The position numbers were made by a program, and so were the translations under genes. A DNA stretch of 11,785 nucleotides, from NCBI GenBank assembly GCA_009908885.1, contig JAAAOL010000418.1, positions 1 to 11,785 of the forward strand. Direction: 5' to 3'. Numbering within the stretch: the stretch's first letter is position 1; the number at the start of each line of letters is the position of its first letter. Shown here one piece after another: positions 6,380-11,785 of this stretch. This DNA comes from Bacteroidota bacterium (GTDB lineage Bacteria > Bacteroidota > Rhodothermia > Rhodothermales > JAAAOL01). The notes under the pieces are model-generated. The model was not told the origin of the DNA. It worked only from the letters and a program-made list of their open reading frames with translations, and ran no database searches.

Positions 6380-7789
6380 CTACACCGTCACGCCCCGGTG
6401 CTCAGGCACCACCATCGGATCGAACCGGCAGCGGACGAGGGTACCGCCCTCCTCACGCTGTCGAATCGTCAGATGCCCGTCGATCATGTCGGTGCGGAAC
6501 CGCAGGATGCGCAGGCCGAGCCCGCCGCCATCGACCGCCTCGTCCGAAATGCCGCGCCCGTCGTCGCTCACGACCAGTTCAGCCCACTGGGGTGCGTCCT
6601 CCACCCGGCGCAGCTGGATGACAACCGCGTCGGGGTCCGCGTGGCGCACGGCGTTGCTGACGGCTTCCTGCGCGATCCGGTACAGGTGCATCGCCGCGAC
6701 GTCGTGGGTCACGTCCAGGTCCTCCCCCTCGAACTGGCAGGGCACATCGAAGACGTCCTCGACCTGGGCGGCGAGGTCGCGCAGGGCCATCGCCAGGCCG
6801 TGCTGCTCCAGGTTGACCGGAAACAGCCCCCGGGCGAGGCGGCGCGTCTGGTTGACGGCCTCCTGCGCCAGCTGGGTGATCTGGGCGGCGTCCTCTGCCG
6901 TCGCGTCGTCGCGGCTGGAAAGGGTGTTTTCGAGGGCGCGCGCCAGGAAGGTGAGGCCCAGCAGGTGCTGCCCGAGGCCGTCGTGCAGGTCCTGCGCGAT
7001 GCGGCGCTGCACGCGGGCGCTGGCCTCCACGATCTGCTTTTCCGTCTCCTTGCGGTCGGTCACGTCGTACTGCGTGGCGACCCAGTGTGTGATCGTGCCC
7101 GACGCGTCGCGGATGGGTGCCACCTGCCACTCCATAACGAAGGGCGTGCCGTCCTTGCGGTAATTCAGAACCTCGCCCCGAAACATCTTGCCCGCGGAGA
7201 GGCGCTCCCGGAGGCGATCCAGCACGGCGCGTTCGGTCTGGGGCCCCTGCAAGATGCGCGGCGTCTTGCCGATGGCTTCGTCCGCCGTGTAGCCCGTCAT
7301 GGCCGTGAAGGCCGGGTTGACGTAGACGATGCGCGGGCCGGGCCGGTCCAGCTCGGCCTCGGTAATAAGGATCGACTCGCTGGCGTGTTGGATGGCCGAA
7401 CGAAAAACGTCGGCGGCGTTCTGCCCCATAATCCGGCCCGTCACGTCGCGCAGGGTAAACAACACGCCTTGATCTCGCACGGCGCCGACGCGCCCCTCGA
7501 ACCAGCGGTCCTGACTCGCCGCCGTCCCGCCCCGAAAGGTGACGACTTCCTGCGTGCGGGAGCCATTCGATACCGAGGCCTGCGTGAGCAGTGCGGCCAC
7601 CGCGTCCCAGTCGGCCTCGTCGACGAGCGCACGGAGCGGCGTGCCTGCGAGGGCGTCGGGGGGCTGGCCGAAGGCCTCGACCGCCGCCCGGTTGGCGTAC
7701 CGGACCGTACCTTCCCGCTGCACGAGCAGCATGGGATCCACATTGTGCTCGACGAGCAGGCCGAGGTCGACGTCGGAGGAGGTCGTCAT
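6380..7789 (-). CDS. PAS-PAS sensor histidine kinase (HisKA_3/NarX type)
   Basis: A 469-residue cytosolic kinase with no transmembrane segment or signal peptide. A first PAS domain covers about 8-118. A second PAS with PAC motif covers about 127-247 (VYVNPAFTAMTGY, GKTPRILQG, NYRKDGTPFVMEW). The dimerisation and phosphoacceptor helix has RRIAQDLHDGLGQHLLGL, with His269 as phosphorylation site. The HATPase domain shows EAVSNAVRHA (Asn379), SDDGRGI (Asp410) and GGGLGLR (421-427). The second PAS resembles LOV domains but has Pro where the photoactive Cys would be, so blue-light sensing by the usual adduct is not expected. The signal is unknown. It sits 53 bp after the site-2 protease gene and immediately before the response regulator, consistent with a cognate pair. 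The ATG at 7789 lacks a Shine-Dalgarno. Confidence 0.94.
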   Translation of the reverse strand: MTTSSDVDLGLLVEHNVDPMLLVQREGTVRYANRAAVEAFGQPPDALAGTPLRALVDEADWDAVAALLTQASVSNGSRTQEVVTFRGGTAASQDRWFEGRVGAVRDQGVLFTLRDVTGRIMGQNAADVFRSAIQHASESILITEAELDRPGPRIVYVNPAFTAMTGYTADEAIGKTPRILQGPQTERAVLDRLRERLSAGKMFRGEVLNYRKDGTPFVMEWQVAPIRDASGTITHWVATQYDVTDRKETEKQIVEASARVQRRIAQDLHDGLGQHLLGLTFLARALENTLSSRDDATAEDAAQITQLAQEAVNQTRRLARGLFPVNLEQHGLAMALRDLAAQVEDVFDVPCQFEGEDLDVTHDVAAMHLYRIAQEAVSNAVRHADPDAVVIQLRRVEDAPQWAELVVSDDGRGISDEAVDGGGLGLRILRFRTDMIDGHLTIRQREEGGTLVRCRFDPMVVPEHRGVTV

Positions 7790-7842
7790 GGTCGGTGGCG
7801 ATCGGGGTCAGGCCGTCGAAGATGGCGGCGGCGGGCGGCCCG

Positions 7843-9045
7843 CTACGAGGCGGGAAGGCGCGCGGCTCCGCCGTCGGCGGACTCGCCGGTGGGCGTCTCG
7901 GAGCCGTTGCCGTGGGCGTCCAGCACCTTGCGCACGGCCCGCTGGTTGCCCGCCTGCCGCAGCGCCGAGGAAATCATCATCAACTCGCCCACGTTCTCCA
8001 GCGTCAGCAGACCGACGAGCTCGCCCTGCCGCACCACGGGCAGCGTGTTGCACGCGGCCGACTGCACGCGCTCGAAGGCCTCCCGCAGCATCGTCGTGTC
8101 TTCCACCACAGCGCAGTTGCCTTCCTCCACGATGTCGCCGATGCGGGCGTCGCGGCCCTGCTCGGAGAGCGCCTGCATCATCTGCTTGCGCGTCAGCACG
8201 CCGATGATGTGCCCGTCCTCCACGACGGGAAAGTCCTGGTCCGACCCGGCGAGCAGTTCTTCGATGGCGTCGTCCAGCGTGTCGTCCGGATGCAGCTTAG
8301 CGAAGCGGGTGAGCATGGCCTGCCGCACCGGCACGCCGCGCGTGAGCGAGCGCATCATGGCCTGTTGCGACTCCTGCCGCGCTCCGAAGAAGACGAAGAC
8401 GGCGATAAAGATCAGGATGGGGTTGAAGATGATGAGGCCCAGCAGCCCGAAAAGCACCGCCATGCCCTGCCCCACGTTGGCAGCCAGTTGCGTGGCGCGG
8501 GCGTAGTCCATCTGCGTGGCCAGCAGCGCCCGCAGCACGCGCCCGCCATCCATCGGGAAGGCCGGCAGCAGGTTGAAGCCGACGAGCGCCACGTTGATCC
8601 ACATGAGCGTCGCCCAGATGCTGCCGCCCGAGGTCATCTCCTCCGACCCGATGAAGGCGCGCGGCATGAGCGTGTCGCCCGTGGCCAGGATCAGGGCGCC
8701 CAGGATGCCCGCGATGACGACGTTCACGGCGGGTCCGGCCACGGCAATCCAGAACTCCTTCAACGGCTCCTCGGGAATCCGCTGGAGCCGCGCCACCCCG
8801 CCGATGGGGTAGATGGTGATGTCGCGCGTGGGCACGTCGTAGCGCCGGGCGGTGAGGGCGTGCCCCAGCTCGTGCAGGACGACGCAGACGAAGATGGCCA
8901 GCACCAGCCCGACGCCGATGACGGCGGCTGTCACCGTGCTGCCCTGGTAGAGGTAGAAGGCAAAGATGCCGACGATCAGCAGCCAGAAGGTCCAGTGCAG
9001 ATAGATGCCGATCCCGGCGGCGGAGCCTATTTTCAGTCGTTTCAT
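7843..9045 (-). CDS. Site-2 protease family zinc metalloprotease (M50) with two CBS domains
   Basis: A 400-residue integral membrane protein of the SpoIVFB-like M50 group. The start is KRLKIGSAAGIGIYLHWTF, usual for the family, followed by membrane segments near 13-33, 37-57, 96-122, 143-163 and 192-220. Zinc-site motif HELGH occupies 58-62, and the third ligand Asp166 lies in NLLPAFPMDGGR (158-169). Two CBS domains follow in the cytosol (about 237-295 and 302-362), then a disordered tail. These proteases cut substrates within the membrane, often anti-sigma factors or other regulators, and CBS pairs commonly sense adenine nucleotides. The substrate is unknown. It is the first gene of a likely operon with the kinase and response regulator. 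The ATG at 9045 gives the full first helix and has no Shine-Dalgarno. No start site was found in the region upstream. Confidence 0.94.
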   Translation of the reverse strand: MKRLKIGSAAGIGIYLHWTFWLLIVGIFAFYLYQGSTVTAAVIGVGLVLAIFVCVVLHELGHALTARRYDVPTRDITIYPIGGVARLQRIPEEPLKEFWIAVAGPAVNVVIAGILGALILATGDTLMPRAFIGSEEMTSGGSIWATLMWINVALVGFNLLPAFPMDGGRVLRALLATQMDYARATQLAANVGQGMAVLFGLLGLIIFNPILIFIAVFVFFGARQESQQAMMRSLTRGVPVRQAMLTRFAKLHPDDTLDDAIEELLAGSDQDFPVVEDGHIIGVLTRKQMMQALSEQGRDARIGDIVEEGNCAVVEDTTMLREAFERVQSAACNTLPVVRQGELVGLLTLENVGELMMISSALRQAGNQRAVRKVLDAHGNGSETPTGESADGGAARLPAS

Positions 9046-9300
9046 CGCAGCATGGCGGAGAGCGAAGAGTTGAGTATGGAAGTAGAACGACAGGACGAGG
9101 GGGGCGTTTCTGCCGCCGGGGGTCTATTGCACGAACGTAATCTCGCCCGCGCCCGCTGCGGCCCGCTCGGATTCCTCTCTGCCGTCCCCTGAACCGTTGC
9201 GCGGGGTGCCCAATGAAGCCTCCGTTCCCGAGAGATTCCTCGTCGCTACACTCCTTGGAATGACCTGTTGAGGCGGTATTCGTCCGGCTCCACCTGCGCT
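9046..9300. other. Spacer upstream of the site-2 protease gene
   Basis: This spacer should hold the leftward promoter of the protease-kinase-regulator operon, but I see no confident match. A 46-codon plus-strand frame (ATG at 9053) has no recognisable feature and is not called. The right end (9281-9299) matches the 3' end of the toxin gene at 10009-10027 in 16 of 19 bases and may be a relic of a related gene. Confidence 0.5.
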
Positions 9301-9367
9301 CTATGACGCCGCCTCGTCCGCGAGGCCGGAGAGCAGGTACAGCACCGCCATCCGCGTGGCGACGCCG
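9301..9367 (-). pseudogene. Duplicated 3' end of pyrB (left direct repeat)
   Basis: This 67-bp segment equals the last 67 bp of pyrB (10031-10097) except for one base. It keeps the pyrB frame and stop codon: GVATRMAVLYLLSGLADEA, then Ala instead of Thr, Ser and TAG. Nothing of the rest of pyrB is present on its upstream side, so it is a tail fragment only. Together with the intact copy it forms direct repeats 730 bp apart, bracketing the toxin-antitoxin genes. Confidence 0.9.
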
Positions 9368-9388
9368 AACCTAACGCAGCGGCGAAGC

Positions 9389-9394
9389 TATAAT
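9389..9394 (+). promoter_or_regulatory. Possible -10 box for the toxin-antitoxin pair
   Basis: TATAAT occurs 31 bp before the antitoxin ATG, on the correct strand and just inside the left direct repeat. There is no good TTGACA 17 bp upstream, and the Bacteroidota consensus (TAnnTTTG) is not met, so this is a weak call. Confidence 0.35.
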
Positions 9395-9425
9395 CCAAAG
9401 CAGCATACCCAGCGCTAACCGTGCC

Positions 9426-9659
9426 ATGCCCTTCGACCGTATCACATCGGATCCCGCCATCCTGAGCGGCACGCCTCACATCAAAGGCACACGCATCAGC
9501 GTGGCCATGGTGCTGGACTGGATCGCCGGAGGGGCAAGCGTCGCGGACATCTGCGCGACCTATCCGCACCTCCGCCCCGAAGACGTCGAGCAGGCCATCC
9601 GGTATGCGGCGCGCTTCCTGGAAAATGAGGTGGTCATCGCGACGGAGGCGCCGGAGTGA
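9426..9659 (+). CDS. DUF433 domain protein, probable antitoxin
   Basis: A complete 77-residue protein matching DUF433: ITSDPAILSGTPHIKGTRIS (6-25), then Trp32, a short helical DNA-binding region (VADICATYPHLRPEDV, 39-54) and AIRYAARFL. DUF433 proteins are small winged-helix or HTH-like antitoxins usually paired with PIN-like toxins. Here the stop codon overlaps the GTG start of a DUF5615 gene by 4 nt (GTGA), the typical coupling of such pairs. It would neutralise the toxin and probably repress its own promoter; both are inferred from the family. A possible -10 box lies 31 bp upstream. The pair is the only plus-strand coding unit in the window and lies between direct repeats of the pyrB 3' end, which suggests acquisition or duplication. 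Confidence 0.9.
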   Translation: MPFDRITSDPAILSGTPHIKGTRISVAMVLDWIAGGASVADICATYPHLRPEDVEQAIRYAARFLENEVVIATEAPE

Positions 9660-10036
9660 CGCCTGCCGACTGGAAGCTCCTGACCGATGAGAACTTGCAC
9701 CCGGAGGTGAGCCAGTGGCTGCGCAGAGAAGGATTCGACGTGCTGGACGTCAAGGACGAAGATCTCTTCGGCGCGTCCGACCTCGCGCTCGTTCGTCGCG
9801 CTCGGGCGGAACGGCGCATCATCCTGACGCACGACCGGGACTTCGGGCGCCTCATCATCACCTCGGCGGAACCCGTCACCGGCATCGTCTACCTGCGCCC
9901 GGGACACCTCGATCCGCGATTTACGATCGGCTCCCTGCGAACTCTTTTCCAGCAGACGGACCTTCCCGCCCCACCCTTCATCATCGTGGTGGAGCGTAGT
10001 GACAACGACGTTCGCCTCCGCCTGCGCGCCCTATGA
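9656..10036 (+). CDS. DUF5615 PIN-like protein, probable toxin nuclease
   Basis: A 126-residue PIN-like protein starting at a GTG that overlaps the antitoxin stop. Conserved features of DUF5615 are visible: LLTDENL with Asp11 and Glu12, GFDVLDVKDEDLFGASD with Asp42, and ILTHDRDFGRL with Asp60 and Asp62, the acidic residues expected to bind metal at the nuclease site. Members pair with DUF433 antitoxins and are presumed ribonucleases; cleavage specificity here is unknown. The stop (TGA, 10034-10036) lies within the 6-bp overlap with the pyrB stop (10031-10033 on the other strand), so the two genes converge with no spacer or terminator between them. The last codons resemble a degenerate copy at 9281-9299 beside the pyrB tail duplicate. 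The frame is intact and no key residue is missing. Confidence 0.9.
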   Translation: MTPADWKLLTDENLHPEVSQWLRREGFDVLDVKDEDLFGASDLALVRRARAERRIILTHDRDFGRLIITSAEPVTGIVYLRPGHLDPRFTIGSLRTLFQQTDLPAPPFIIVVERSDNDVRLRLRAL

Positions 10037-10097
10037 CGTCGCCTCGTCCGCGAGGCCGGAGAGCAGGTACAGCACCGCCATCCGCGTGGCGACGCCG
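10031..10097 (-). repeat. Right direct repeat (functional pyrB 3' end)
   Basis: This is the partner of 9301-9367, identical at 66 of 67 positions (the T at 10039 is C at 9309). Similarity continues more weakly on the toxin side: 10009-10027 against 9281-9299, 16 of 19, followed by a 2-nt length difference. On the pyrB side it stops abruptly after 10097. Confidence 0.9.
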
Positions 10098-10996
10098 TTG
10101 GTGACCTGACTGAGGATGATGGCGCGCTCGTGATCGACGACTTCGCTGGCTAGCTCGACGCCCCGGTTCACGGGGCCGGGGTGCATGATGAGCAGGTCGG
10201 GATGGCGGGCCAGGTGGTCCAGCGTGATGCCGAAGCGCTCGTGGTATTCGCGCAGGCTGGGGACGTAACTGCTGCCCTGCCGCTCCAGCTGGATGCGCAG
10301 CGCCATCGCCACGTCGCAGCCCTCCAGCGCCTCGTCCAGCCGGTGCGTGACGCGCACGCCCAGATGCTCGATGCCCACGGGAATGAGCGTCTTCGGACCG
10401 CACAGCGTGACGTTCGCGCCGAGCGCCGTCAGCCCGTGGATGTTGGACCGTGCCACGCGGCTGTGGGTGATGTCGCCGATGATGCTGACGTTGAGCCCCT
10501 CGAACGCGTCGAAGTGGTCGCTCATGGTGAGCATATCGAGGAGGGCCTGCGTCGGGTGCTCGTGCGCGCCGTCGCCCGCGTTGATGACGGCAGCGTCCAC
10601 GCAGCGCGTGAGGAAGTGCGGCGCGCCGGGCGACGCATGGCGGATCACGCACATGTCGATCTTCATCGCCTCGATGTTCTGCGCCGTGTCTTTGAGCGTC
10701 TCGCCCTTGGAGACCGACGAGCCAGACTTCGAGAAGTTGACCGTGTCGGCGGAGAGCCGCTTTTCGGCCAGCTCGAACGAGAGGCGGGTGCGGGTGGAGG
10801 GCTCGAAGAAGAGATTAACGACGGTCACGCCGCGCAGCGTGGGGACGCGTCGGATGGGCCGGTCCAGCACGCGCCGGAACTCGCGCGCCGTGTCGAGGAT
10901 GAGGCGGATCTCCTCGGCGCTGTACGTCTGCAGCCCGAGCAGGTGGCGATGGTTGAGGGCGGTCAGCGCGGACGCGGGCGTGGGGATCTCGGTCAT
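10031..10996 (-). CDS. pyrB: Aspartate carbamoyltransferase catalytic subunit
   Basis: A 321-residue enzyme of normal length that joins carbamoyl phosphate and L-aspartate to give N-carbamoyl-L-aspartate, the committed step of pyrimidine synthesis, in the cytosol. Motifs are FFEPSTRTRLSFE (63-75) for carbamoyl phosphate, SGSSVSKGET (91-100), HPTQALLD (147-154), GDITHSRVARSN (174-185) and MHPGPVNRG (271-279). The ATG at 10996 is chosen because the usual N-terminal helix (LLGLQTYSAEEI) starts just after it. The frame is open further upstream but there overlaps pyrR and has no family likeness. It lies 68 bp after pyrR and is probably cotranscribed. No pyrI or pyrC follows in the window. Its 3' end overlaps the convergent toxin gene by 6 bp and is duplicated 730 bp further downstream. 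Confidence 0.96.
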   Translation of the reverse strand: MTEIPTPASALTALNHRHLLGLQTYSAEEIRLILDTAREFRRVLDRPIRRVPTLRGVTVVNLFFEPSTRTRLSFELAEKRLSADTVNFSKSGSSVSKGETLKDTAQNIEAMKIDMCVIRHASPGAPHFLTRCVDAAVINAGDGAHEHPTQALLDMLTMSDHFDAFEGLNVSIIGDITHSRVARSNIHGLTALGANVTLCGPKTLIPVGIEHLGVRVTHRLDEALEGCDVAMALRIQLERQGSSYVPSLREYHERFGITLDHLARHPDLLIMHPGPVNRGVELASEVVDHERAIILSQVTNGVATRMAVLYLLSGLADEATS

Positions 10997-11064
10997 GGGC
11001 GTGGGGTCGGTTGCGGATCGCGGCGGGGCGGGACGTCGCGCGGCCGAGCGCCTGCCCCCAGCGG

Positions 11065-11643
11065 CTAGGCGGGCCGGGCCCGGGGCGTCTCGACGAGCCA
11101 GACGCCCTCGCGGTCGTCCACTTCGGCGAGGCGGACGCGCACCTCCTCGCCGGGCAGCGTCGGCACCTCGCGGCCCACGATGTCGGCGCGGATGGGCAGC
11201 TCGCGCAGGCCCCGGTCGACGATGACGAGGAAGCGGATCGACGTGGGACGGCCCAGGTCCATCAGCGCGTCGAGCGCGGCGCGGGCGGTGCGGCCCGTGT
11301 AGAGCACGTCGTCGATGAGAACGAGGTGACGCTCCGTGATGTCGAACGGGATGCGGGTGGCGCGGACGGTCGGCTGCTTGAGGCGCAGGCGGAAGTCGTC
11401 CCGATACATGGTGGCGTCGAGCACGCCGACGGGCACGTCGAGGCCATCCACGGCGCGGATCTTTTCCTGCAGGCGCCGGGCCAGGTAGACGCCGCGCGTC
11501 TGCATGCCGATGAGGGCGAACGTCTCGGACGCTTCCTCGTCCGGGTCGATCTGCTCGATGATCTGCCGCGCCATCCGGTTCAGCGTCCGGTCCAGGTCGC
11601 GCGCGTCCATCAACTGGGCTTTTACGGTATCTTGCGGCTCCAT
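11065..11643 (-). CDS. pyrR: PyrR bifunctional regulator / uracil phosphoribosyltransferase
   Basis: A 192-residue type I phosphoribosyltransferase fold matching PyrR: GMQTRGVYLARRL (46-58), DATMYRDDF (76-84) and the PRPP loop VLIDDVLYTGRTARAAL (108-124), plus VDRGLRELPIRADIVGREVP (142-161). In Gram-positive bacteria PyrR binds the pyr mRNA leader when uridine nucleotides are high and promotes termination; it also has weak uracil phosphoribosyltransferase activity. It is the first gene of a pyrR-pyrB unit, so a role in pyrimidine control is likely. I could not find the known PyrR-binding loop consensus in the 142 bp of leader available, so the mechanism here is open. The ATG at 11643 has no Shine-Dalgarno. 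The C-terminal residues ARPA extend slightly past the usual end. Confidence 0.95.
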   Translation of the reverse strand: MEPQDTVKAQLMDARDLDRTLNRMARQIIEQIDPDEEASETFALIGMQTRGVYLARRLQEKIRAVDGLDVPVGVLDATMYRDDFRLRLKQPTVRATRIPFDITERHLVLIDDVLYTGRTARAALDALMDLGRPTSIRFLVIVDRGLRELPIRADIVGREVPTLPGEEVRVRLAEVDDREGVWLVETPRARPA

Positions 11644-11760
11644 GCGCGTAAGGTACAGGTTGGATGGCAGAAGTTGCAGGGCGGGCGTTGCCTTTTTCGC
11701 GAAGGCGTCGTGGGGACCGCGGACGACGGACCACTGGTGACGATCACCTTATTGTCCACG
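11644..11760 (-). promoter_or_regulatory. Leader of the pyrR-pyrB unit with several hairpins
   Basis: The region upstream of pyrR has three inverted repeats: GCCTT/AAGGC (11690-11694 with 11702-11706), CGTCGT/ACGACG (11706-11711 with 11723-11728), and GGTGA/TCACC (11736-11740 with 11744-11748). None is followed by a clear U-run in the direction of transcription, so a classical attenuator is not shown. No promoter could be assigned. Confidence 0.35.
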
Positions 11761-11785
11761 GTAGAGACGCATCGTCGACGCGTCT
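11761..11785. repeat. Second copy of the dispersed palindrome, cut by the window edge
   Basis: These 25 bases match 4908-4932 at 21 positions, including the outer arms AGACGC (11765-11770) and GCGTCT (11780-11785) and the inner TCG/CGA. A base pair that is C-G in the other copy is a mismatch (A/C) here. Its right end and any flanking terminal repeats lie off the window. Confidence 0.6.

Noticed and set aside
6761..7410. LOV blue-light photoreceptor assignment for the kinase
   Set aside because: The cysteine essential for the photoadduct is replaced by proline.
6224..9192. Long plus-strand frames of 760 and 533 codons
   Set aside because: They are antisense to the kinase and protease genes, of low complexity, and without recognisable motifs.
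9046..9425. Integrase or transposase to explain the pyrB tail duplication
   Set aside because: No such coding sequence exists in or next to the 730-bp unit; only the two small toxin-antitoxin genes are present.
9246..9569. Minus-strand 107-codon frame opposite the antitoxin
   Set aside because: It is a shadow of the DUF433 gene and the pyrB tail duplicate read in another frame, with no motif.
10997..11734. N-terminal extension of pyrB to 11734 (567 codons)
   Set aside because: The frame overlaps pyrR and its translation is arginine/alanine-rich with no resemblance to any carbamoyltransferase. The ATG at 10996 fits the family length.

Overview
The window looks like chromosomal DNA of a GC-rich member of the Bacteroidota/Rhodothermota (Rhodothermus/Salinibacter/Rubricoccus-like). 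This placement is inference. It rests on a SprE/PorW-type TPR lipoprotein, a family tied to type IX secretion in Bacteroidota, and on the absence of a Shine-Dalgarno sequence at every start examined, which is typical of that lineage. No rRNA, tRNA or CRISPR array was seen.

Layout. Minus strand, 1-4301: a partial lipoprotein gene of the SprE/PorW family (C-terminus off the left edge) preceded by pyk (pyruvate kinase). From 4302 to 5573 is about 1.27 kb with no convincing gene. It is rich in secondary structure: a G-quadruplex motif, a 133-bp cloverleaf-like palindromic repeat, and a long hairpin plus U-run acting on the minus strand. Minus strand, 5574-9045: a likely three-gene operon transcribed leftwards, with a membrane site-2 protease carrying two CBS domains, a soluble PAS-PAS histidine kinase, and a NarL/FixJ response regulator. 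Plus strand, 9426-10036: a small DUF433/DUF5615 toxin-antitoxin pair, the only plus-strand genes. Minus strand, 10031-11643: pyrR and pyrB, the regulator and the first committed enzyme of pyrimidine synthesis.

The most notable feature is the toxin-antitoxin cassette. Its toxin stop codon overlaps the pyrB stop codon, and on its far side lies a second, nearly perfect copy (66 of 67 bases) of the pyrB 3' end, with a degenerate toxin-like tail beside it. The cassette is therefore bracketed by direct repeats of the pyrB end, as expected of insertion or tandem duplication at the 3' end of a housekeeping gene. Recombination between the repeats would remove exactly 730 bp and leave pyrB complete.

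A second theme is dispersed palindromes. The central hairpin of the cloverleaf element at 4862-4994 recurs (21 of 25 bases) at the right edge of the window, upstream of pyrR, which marks it as a repeat family in this genome.
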